NCBI GenBank assembly: GCA_016303235.1
Contig: JAEDMB010000016.1
Span: forward strand, 1-21,516
Length of the DNA: 21,516 nucleotides
From: Oscillospiraceae bacterium
GTDB taxonomy: Bacteria > Bacillota > Clostridia > Oscillospirales > Ruminococcaceae
Direction of reading: 5' to 3'
Of this stretch, positions 15,453 through 21,516 are shown piece after piece; positions within the stretch are counted from its first letter, which is position 1; every line of letters begins with the position of its first letter. The notes below the pieces were generated by a model. That model saw only the letters and a list, made by a program, of their open reading frames with translations. It was not told the origin of the DNA and made no database searches. The position numbers and the translations under genes were made by a program.

Positions 15453-17330
15453 ATGAAGAAATCAATCAGAAGAATGTTATCCGGCATTGTCTGCACTGCT
15501 ATGCTCTGCACATCAATACCGGCAGTCTATGCAGAAGATACTGATGTTATCTTTGAAAGCAGTTTTGAAAATGACAGCGATGTTTCAGTTTTTACCGGCA
15601 GAGGCGGTGTTGAAACTATCGCTGTAACAAAGGATTCTGCTCATACAGGTGAAGGCTCTATGCTCATAAGTGACAGAGAAGAAAACTGGAATGGCCCTCA
15701 GTTTCTTCTTGATGAACGCTGTGAGGCTGGTGTTGAATACACTGTAAGTGCCTGGGTAAGAACAGAATGGTATAATACTGTTAATCTCAGTATGGAATAC
15801 ACTGATTCATCAGGCGAAAGACATTACAGTAACCTTAAATCAGCAGTAAGTCAGGGTAACTGGGTTGAAATTCCTGAAACAAAATTTAGCTTTTCAGAGG
15901 ATATGACAAACGTTTATATTTACTTTGAATGTAATGATAAAGCCAATCTTTATATTGACGATTTCAAGCTCGCAAAAGCTTTTGTACATCATATTCAGCA
16001 GGATATTCCCTCACTGAAAGACGTTTATTCACCATACTTTAAAATAGGTACTGCTGTTACTACTTCAGAACTTGCTCCGCAGTCTGCAAAAGACCTTATT
16101 GAAAAGCATTTCAACAGCATTACTCTCGGAAATGAACTCAAGCCGGAATCAATTCTTGACAGAAATGCTTGTATTGAAGCAGGAAATGACAATCCGCAGG
16201 TAAATATTGCATCAGCAAGATCTATTCTTAATTATTGTCGTGACAATAATGTCGATGTAAGAGGACATGTTCTTGTATGGCACAGCCAGACTCCTGACTG
16301 GTTCTTTAAAGAAAATTATGCTGATGACGGTAACTGGGTTGACAAGGAAACAATGCTCAAACGTATGGAAAATTATATAAAGAACGTTTTCGCAACTCTT
16401 GAAGAAGAATATCCTACTGTTAATTTCTATGCGTGGGACGTTGTAAACGAAGCTTGGCTTGATAACGGTTCAGCAAGAAACCCTGGCGGATATAACACAA
16501 ATCCTGAGACTTCAGGCTGGGTTAAGGTTTTCGGTGATAACTCATTTATAGAGCCGGCTTTTGAATATGCAAGAAAGTATGCTCCTGAGGGCTGTAAACT
16601 TTATTATAATGACTTCAATGAATATATGCCACAGAAAACAGATGCTATTGTAAAAATGGCAAACGAACTCAAGGAAAAAGGCTTGATTGACGGTATCGGT
16701 ATGCAGTCACATCTTGATGTTTCTTTCCCCGGAATTTCAGCATATAAACAGGCTCTTGAAAAATTTGCCGAAACAGGTCTTGATATTCAGGTAACGGAAC
16801 TTGATGCAACTACTTCCGATACTTCAGAATCAGGATTTGAAACACAGGCAAAGTATTACAGCGATATAATGGACGCGTGCGTTGAATATGCAGACAGTAT
16901 CTCCGCAGTTGTATTCTGGGGAACTACTGACGACAAGAGCTGGAGAGCTTCAAAATCCCCGTTGCTTTTCAATGAAGATTATACAGCAAAGCCCGCATTC
17001 TATTCAATAGTTGACGGTCTGGACGTTCCCGCTACATCAGCAACAACAGCTACCACATCTGAAACAACTTCAACAACAACTACTGTAACAACAGTTTTAT
17101 CATCAGATACTGATATTCTTTATGGTGATGCAAATGTTGACGGTTCAATAGATATTGCGGACGCTGTTGCAATAGCATCATTTGTAGGCGATTCAAGCAC
17201 AAATGAGCTTACTGAAAAAGGTCTTGTAAATGCCGATGTTCACGGAGGCAAAAACGGTGTAAACGCTAATGACGCACTTGCAATTCAGCAGTATCTCGCA
17301 GGCATTGTAAAAGCACTTCCCGTAGAATGA
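15453..17330 (+). CDS. Secreted GH10 endo-1,4-beta-xylanase with CBM22-like domain and dockerin
   Basis: The 625-residue modular enzyme hydrolyses internal beta-1,4-xylosidic bonds of xylan outside the cell. A signal peptide (1-27, probable cleavage after VYA) is followed by a CBM22-like domain (about 30-173, with WNGPQF and a terminal NLYIDDFKL). The GH10 barrel (about 180-525) shows LGNELKPESIL, RGHVLVWHSQTPDWF, the acid/base Glu333 in WDVVNEAW, the nucleophile Glu449 in QVTELD, and VVFWGTTDDKSW. A Thr-rich linker (about 527-553) leads to a dockerin. Its first calcium loop is canonical (GDANVDGSIDIAD from Gly558); the second (NADVHGGKNGVNANDALAI from Asn593) is divergent. The dockerin should attach the enzyme to a cohesin-bearing scaffold; the gene just upstream encodes a cohesin-like lipoprotein. 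Own promoter and terminator make it monocistronic. Confidence 0.95.
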   Translation: MKKSIRRMLSGIVCTAMLCTSIPAVYAEDTDVIFESSFENDSDVSVFTGRGGVETIAVTKDSAHTGEGSMLISDREENWNGPQFLLDERCEAGVEYTVSAWVRTEWYNTVNLSMEYTDSSGERHYSNLKSAVSQGNWVEIPETKFSFSEDMTNVYIYFECNDKANLYIDDFKLAKAFVHHIQQDIPSLKDVYSPYFKIGTAVTTSELAPQSAKDLIEKHFNSITLGNELKPESILDRNACIEAGNDNPQVNIASARSILNYCRDNNVDVRGHVLVWHSQTPDWFFKENYADDGNWVDKETMLKRMENYIKNVFATLEEEYPTVNFYAWDVVNEAWLDNGSARNPGGYNTNPETSGWVKVFGDNSFIEPAFEYARKYAPEGCKLYYNDFNEYMPQKTDAIVKMANELKEKGLIDGIGMQSHLDVSFPGISAYKQALEKFAETGLDIQVTELDATTSDTSESGFETQAKYYSDIMDACVEYADSISAVVFWGTTDDKSWRASKSPLLFNEDYTAKPAFYSIVDGLDVPATSATTATTSETTSTTTTVTTVLSSDTDILYGDANVDGSIDIADAVAIASFVGDSSTNELTEKGLVNADVHGGKNGVNANDALAIQQYLAGIVKALPVE

Positions 17331-17340
17331 TTATAAAAAA

Positions 17341-17372
17341 ATACTCCCCTGAAATACGGGGAGCATTTTTTT
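17341..17372 (+). terminator. Intrinsic terminator after the xylanase gene
   Basis: CTCCCC (17344-17349) and GGGGAG (17358-17363) form a 6-bp GC-rich stem with an 8-base loop, preceded by an A-run and followed by CA and seven T (17366-17372). Confidence 0.9.
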
Positions 17373-17582
17373 GGGAATTTAAGAAGGAAAAATTTATATT
17401 GGCTTTCTTTTGTTTTACCCATAATATTTTAATGGGTTTTTATCTTTATATATATAAAGTGATTCAGAATTATAAAAAAGTTGCATTGAAAAATAATTTT
17501 TGTATATATAAACAAAAATCAAGTGATTATAATTCTGTAAATTATCATTACTTACAATCAGATAAAAAATTTTTTCAGACAC
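17373..17582. other. AT-rich intergenic stretch with inverted repeats, no gene seen
   Basis: About 210 bases between the xylanase terminator and the rplU promoter hold no convincing gene. An open frame at 17327-17605 overlaps the xylanase terminator, lacks a ribosome binding site and is low-complexity Lys/Phe/Tyr. The stretch contains ACCCAT/ATGGGT (17417-17422 and 17432-17437) followed by five T, a possible second terminator. It also has a perfect 16-base palindrome (17444-17459) and nested repeats: outer CAGAATTATA (17465-17474) with TATAATTCTG (17528-17537), inner ATTTTTGT (17496-17503) with ACAAAAAT (17512-17519). In so AT-rich a sequence such repeats may be chance. Confidence 0.5.
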
Positions 17583-17611
17583 TTGACATTTTTTTTCAGC
17601 TGTGATATAAT
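17583..17611 (+). promoter_or_regulatory. Sigma-A promoter of the rplU operon
   Basis: TTGACA (17583-17588) and TATAAT (17606-17611) are 17 bases apart, with TG at 17603-17604. This full-consensus promoter fits a ribosomal protein operon and puts transcription start near 17618, just before the L21 leader. Confidence 0.92.
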
Positions 17612-17617
17612 AATTAA

Positions 17618-17699
17618 GCCGCATGCAGACAGGCTCTCAAGTTATATTGTTTAACGCCTGTCACAGCGAGTTTTTATTGAAAAGGCAGGTGCATTTCAA
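17618..17699 (+). ncRNA. Ribosomal protein L21 leader
   Basis: The leader between the promoter and rplU contains a perfect 7-bp stem, GACAGGC (17628-17634) with GCCTGTC (17656-17662), followed by ACAGCGAG, a TTTTTATTGAAAAGGCAGG-type stretch and then the start codon. This layout matches the L21 leader family found ahead of rplU in Firmicutes, a cis-acting RNA thought to mediate autoregulation by L21. A covariance-model search was not possible here, so the call is by recognition of the conserved layout. Confidence 0.75.
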
Positions 17700-18011
17700 A
17701 TGTACGCAGTTATTGAAACAGGCGGAAAGCAGTATCAGGTTAAGGAAGGAGATGTTATCTTCATCGAAAAACTTTCTGCTGAAGCTGATGAAACAGTTAC
17801 TTTTGACAAAATCGTTGCAGTAGGTGCTGAAGACGGCATCAAGATTGGTACTCCTTACGTTGACGGTGCAACAGTTGAAGCTAAGGTTATCAAGAACGGC
17901 AAGGCTAAGAAGATTACTGTTTTCACTTACAAGCCAAAGAAGGGCGAAAAGAAAAAACAGGGTCACAGACAGCCATATACACAGGTAAGAATCGAAGCTG
18001 TTAAGGCTTAA
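17700..18011 (+). CDS. rplU: 50S ribosomal protein L21
   Basis: L21 binds 23S rRNA in the large subunit. The 103-residue protein begins [18 protein letters not shown], the family signature, continues with a basic loop ([22 protein letters not shown], in short pieces) and ends with [16 protein letters not shown], the L21 C-terminal signature. AGGTG lies about 8 bases before the ATG. It heads the rplU-prp-rpmA operon; prp starts two bases after its stop. Confidence 0.98.
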   Translation: MYAVIETGGKQYQVKEGDVIFIEKLSAEADETVTFDKIVAVGAEDGIKIGTPYVDGATVEAKVIKNGKAKKITVFTYKPKKGEKKKQGHRQPYTQVRIEAVKA

Positions 18012-18013
18012 TT

Positions 18014-18334
18014 ATGATTCATGCAGTTTTTTTTGAATCAGACGGAAAACTTTCAGGATTCAGAATAAGCGGTCATTCAGGATATGCTGAAAACGGTAAG
18101 GATATAGTCTGTTCTGCCGTATCTTCCGCAGTACAGTTTGCTTCAAATCTTATTACGGACGGTTTCTTTATTTCCGCAGATGTCTGGGCAAAGGATAATG
18201 CTATTGAATGCAGAGTCAGAAAGCCTGATGAAAATTCAACAGCTATTCTTGAAATGCTCAGAACTCATCTTGAATCCATATCGGAGGATTTTCCAAAAAC
18301 CATTAAAATAACTATTCGGAGGTGTAACCTATGA
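18014..18334 (+). CDS. prp: Ribosomal-processing cysteine protease Prp
   Basis: Prp removes the N-terminal extension of L27 in Firmicutes and relatives, a step needed for functional ribosomes. The 106-residue protein has the catalytic signature [21 protein letters not shown] with His21 and Cys33, one residue off the His22/Cys34 of S. aureus Prp. The gene is sandwiched between rplU and rpmA, starts two bases after the rplU stop, and its stop overlaps the rpmA ATG (ATGA at 18331-18334). The processing site it should cut is visible in the next gene. Older names are ysxB and DUF464. Confidence 0.95.
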   Translation: MIHAVFFESDGKLSGFRISGHSGYAENGKDIVCSAVSSAVQFASNLITDGFFISADVWAKDNAIECRVRKPDENSTAILEMLRTHLESISEDFPKTIKITIRRCNL

Positions 18335-18612
18335 TTAAAATTAGTATGCAGTTCTTCGCTCACAAAAAGGGTGTTGGTTCTACAAAGAACGGCCGTGATT
18401 CCGAATCAAAGAGACTCGGTGTCAAGAGAGCAGACGGACAGTTTGTAAAAGCTGGTAATATTATCGTACGTCAGCGTGGCACTCACATTCACCCCGGTGC
18501 AGGCGTTGGAATCGGTTCAGATGATACAATCTTCGCTACTGTAAGCGGAAAGGTTAAATTTGAACGTTACGGACGTGACCGCAAGAAGGTTTCTGTTTAC
18601 GCAGAACAGTAA
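18331..18612 (+). CDS. rpmA: 50S ribosomal protein L27 with cleavable N-terminal extension
   Basis: L27 reaches with its N-terminus toward the peptidyl transferase centre. The 93-residue precursor begins [17 protein letters not shown]; by analogy with S. aureus, Prp should cut between Phe9 and Ala10, leaving a mature protein starting AHKKG. The rest is typical ([51 protein letters not shown]). GGAGGTG (18318-18324) lies 6 bases before the ATG, which overlaps the prp stop by 4 bases. A hairpin terminator follows 13 bases after the stop. Confidence 0.98.
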   Translation: MIKISMQFFAHKKGVGSTKNGRDSESKRLGVKRADGQFVKAGNIIVRQRGTHIHPGAGVGIGSDDTIFATVSGKVKFERYGRDRKKVSVYAEQ

Positions 18613-18625
18613 CTTAAAACTACAC

Positions 18626-18657
18626 AATCCCGAGCGTTTGCTTGGGATTTTCTTTTA
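18626..18657 (+). terminator. Terminator-like hairpin between rpmA and obg
   Basis: AATCCCGAGC (18626-18635) and GCTTGGGATT (18640-18649) form a 10-bp stem with one G-T wobble and a GTTT loop, followed by a T-rich run to 18657. It ends about 25 bases before the obg ATG, with no room for a promoter between, so it may attenuate rather than fully stop transcription. Confidence 0.82.
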
Positions 18658-18672
18658 TAGAAACAATGATGA

Positions 18673-19962
<1,290 letters not shown>

Positions 19963-19969
19963 TCAGGAT

Positions 19970-20377
19970 ATGAGAAAAATTTTAACAAATCACGAAGCAA
20001 ATCAGTACAGCCCGCTTTCGCTTGCATTTCTCGGAGACAGCGTTTATGATACTCTTGTAAGGGAAAAACTTCTGATTCAGGCAAATATGCCGGTTTCAAA
20101 ACTTCATTCACTTAAAATAAAAATGGCATGTGCGGAGTTTCAGTCAAAGGCTTTTGATATTATACTCCCTCAGCTCAGTGAAAATGAATCAGCAGTTCTC
20201 AAAAGAGGAAGAAACGCAACCGGAAATACTGTTCCAAAGCATGCAAATACAGCCGATTACCGCAAGGCAACAGCTCTTGAATGTCTTTTCGGCTATCTTT
20301 ATCTTACGGGCGAAAATGAGCGTATATGTGAGCTTTTTGAATATATATCAGAAAATATAAAATCTGAACAGGAGTGA
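19970..20377 (+). CDS. mrnC: Mini-ribonuclease III
   Basis: Mini-RNase III is an RNase III catalytic domain without the double-stranded RNA-binding domain; in B. subtilis it matures 23S rRNA ends. The 135-residue protein has PLSLAFLGDSVYD with catalytic Asp23, the family segment AVLKRGRNATGN, and TALECLFGYLYL with catalytic Glu104, the same numbering as in B. subtilis. It starts 7 bases after the obg stop. The AGGA at 19965-19968 is too close to the ATG to be a good ribosome binding site, so translation probably depends on coupling to obg. yebC follows 6 bases after its stop. Confidence 0.93.
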   Translation: MRKILTNHEANQYSPLSLAFLGDSVYDTLVREKLLIQANMPVSKLHSLKIKMACAEFQSKAFDIILPQLSENESAVLKRGRNATGNTVPKHANTADYRKATALECLFGYLYLTGENERICELFEYISENIKSEQE

Positions 20378-20383
20378 AAATAA

Positions 20384-21115
20384 ATGTCAGGACATTCAAA
20401 ATGGAATAACATTAAGAGAAAAAAAGAGGCTACCGATGCCGTAAAGGGAAAAATCTTTACTAAAATCGGACGTGAAATTACAGTATGCGTCAAGGAGGGC
20501 GGTGCAGACCCGAATAATAACAGCAAGCTCCGTGACCTTATTGCAAAGGCAAAGGCAAACAATGTTCCTAATGATAATATTGAGCGTGTCATTAAAAAGG
20601 CATCTGGTGACGGCGAAAAGAATAACTATGAAACTATGATTTATGAGGGATACGGCCCTTCAGGAGTAGCTGTAATAGTTGAATGTCTTACCGATAACAA
20701 GAACAGAACTGCCGGAGAGGTACGTCACTATTTTGACAAATTCGGAGGAAATCTCGGAACAAGCGGTTGCGTATCGTTTATGTTCTCGAAAAAGGGATTT
20801 ATAATCCTTGAAAATACCGGTCTTGATGAAGATACGGTTATGGAGGATTGTTTCGAGTTCGGCGGAGATGATTTGTCCGTAAATGAGGAAACTGTTGAAA
20901 TTGAATGTACTCCGGAAAATCTCCACGCTTTGCGTGAGGGACTTGCATCAAAGGGATACAAGATAATTTCAGCGGAGGCAGAACAGATTCCTGCAACATA
21001 TACAACACTTGAAAGTGAAGAAGATATTAAGAAAATGAATCTTCTTCTTGAACATCTCGAAGATAATGACGATGTTCAGAACGTTTATCACAACTGGGAT
21101 ATGCCGGAAGAATAA
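20384..21115 (+). CDS. yebC: YebC/PmpR family protein
   Basis: YebC proteins were long annotated as transcription regulators; recent work connects the family with translation of proline-rich stretches, so the old label should be treated with care. The 243-residue protein starts MSGHSKWNNIKRKKEATDAVKGKIFTKI (family signature, residues 1-28), then REITV, GGADPNNNSKLRDLIAKAKANNVPNDNIERVIKK (in short motifs), YEGYGPSGVAVIVE, TDNKNRTAGEVRHYF and GNLGTSGCVSFMF. CAGGAGTG overlapping the end of mrnC gives a good ribosome binding site. It is the last plus-strand gene and is followed by a strong terminator. Confidence 0.96.
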   Translation: MSGHSKWNNIKRKKEATDAVKGKIFTKIGREITVCVKEGGADPNNNSKLRDLIAKAKANNVPNDNIERVIKKASGDGEKNNYETMIYEGYGPSGVAVIVECLTDNKNRTAGEVRHYFDKFGGNLGTSGCVSFMFSKKGFIILENTGLDEDTVMEDCFEFGGDDLSVNEETVEIECTPENLHALREGLASKGYKIISAEAEQIPATYTTLESEEDIKKMNLLLEHLEDNDDVQNVYHNWDMPEE

Positions 21116-21122
21116 TTTAAAA

Positions 21123-21151
21123 GGGCGGTCTCTTATGACCGCCCGTTTTTT
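21123..21151 (+). terminator. Terminator between yebC and the convergent aminopeptidase gene
   Basis: GGGCGGTC (21123-21130) and GACCGCCC (21137-21144) form a perfect 8-bp GC-rich stem with a TCTTAT loop, followed by G and six T (21146-21151). On the minus strand the same hairpin is followed by only four T, so it may also serve the aminopeptidase gene, but less efficiently. Confidence 0.93.
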
Positions 21152-21516
21152 CAGGATTTTATAAATACGGAGAAAGCTCTGTATGCCATGTATGTGTCAA
21201 TCTTTGAAACGATTTCAAACGGAGCATGCATTGAAAGAACCGGAACACCAACATCAATAGTATCAATATTGAGGTTTGCGATATATGCAGCAACAGTACC
21301 GCCGCCACCAATATCAACTTTTCCGAGTTCACCGGTCTGCCAGATTACGTTTTCGCTGTCAAGAAGATTTCTTACAGTTCCGACAAATTCAGCTGAAGCG
21401 TCAGAAGTTCCGGACTTTCCTCTTGCACCGGTATATTTTGTAACGCATACGCCTTTGTTTATATATGCACAGTTGTTTCTTTCATATACATCGGAATATG
21501 TCGGGTCAAAAGCAGC
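21151..21516 (-). CDS. M18 family aminopeptidase, C-terminal part
   Basis: Reading the minus strand from the window end gives 121 codons without a stop, ending in TGA (complement of 21151-21153); the start lies beyond the window. The product contains GKSGTSDASAEFVG, KVDIGGGGTVAAYIANLNID and DVGVPVLSMHAPFEI, the C-terminal signature of M18 aspartyl aminopeptidases, which are dodecameric, cobalt- or zinc-dependent enzymes removing acidic N-terminal residues. The His in SMHAPFE is a metal ligand in the family. The gene is convergent with yebC, with the shared terminator hairpin between them and its stop codon touching the T-tract of that hairpin. Confidence 0.9.
   Translation of the reverse strand, partial: AAFDPTYSDVYERNNCAYINKGVCVTKYTGARGKSGTSDASAEFVGTVRNLLDSENVIWQTGELGKVDIGGGGTVAAYIANLNIDTIDVGVPVLSMHAPFEIVSKIDTYMAYRAFSVFIKS

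Noticed and set aside
17327..17605. Open frame of 92 codons after the xylanase
   Set aside because: It starts inside the xylanase stop region, runs through a terminator and the rplU promoter, has no ribosome binding site and is low-complexity Lys/Phe/Tyr sequence expected from AT-rich DNA.

Overview
The window is an A+T-rich, gene-dense chromosomal segment from a Gram-positive member of the Clostridia, most likely a Ruminococcus-like member of the Oscillospiraceae. The pointers are the Firmicutes-type gene orders (mutL-miaA-hfq; yggS-sepF-ylmH-divIVA-ileS-lspA-rluD; rplU-prp-rpmA-obg), an L27 with the cleavable Firmicutes N-terminal extension, AAAGGA/GGAGG-type ribosome binding sites, and a secreted GH10 xylanase with a dockerin, the hallmark of cellulosome-forming ruminococci. 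The species assignment is inference. All complete genes lie on the plus strand; one partial gene enters from the right end on the minus strand.

Region 1 (1-3850) holds repair and RNA functions: MutL, endonuclease V, the tRNA prenyltransferase MiaA (TTG start) and Hfq, which has its own extended -10 promoter inside the end of miaA. Region 2 (3860-7690) is the division cluster: a membrane-anchored HlyD-like protein, YggS (PLP homeostasis), SepF (FtsZ anchor), the S4 protein YlmH and DivIVA. Region 3 (7720-12800) is ileS, a terminator-like hairpin, lspA, an RluA-family pseudouridine synthase and a Cof-type HAD phosphatase. Region 4 (12780-14610) is a transketolase split into N- and C-terminal subunits, closed by a strong terminator.

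Region 5 (14610-17370) is the accessory part of the window. Two adjacent monocistronic units, each with a near-consensus promoter and its own terminator, encode a small lipoprotein that looks like a single cohesin module and a modular xylanase (signal peptide, CBM22-like domain, GH10, Thr-rich linker, dockerin). If the cohesin reading is right, this is a potential receptor/cargo pair: a lipid-anchored cohesin beside a dockerin enzyme. A 9-bp inverted repeat overlaps the xylanase -35 box and could be an operator. An intergenic stretch of about 200 bases with AT-rich inverted repeats follows.

Region 6 (17580-21150) is the L21 operon: a consensus promoter, an L21-type RNA leader, rplU, the Prp protease, rpmA, a terminator-like hairpin, obg, mini-RNase III (mrnC) and yebC. 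A strong hairpin terminator separates yebC from a convergent M18 aminopeptidase gene cut by the window end. Most of the window is ordinary core genome. The points most worth following up are the cohesin-like lipoprotein/dockerin xylanase pair, the candidate operator, the HlyD-like protein in the division cluster, the variant IleRS signature motifs, and the terminator-like hairpins directly ahead of lspA and obg.
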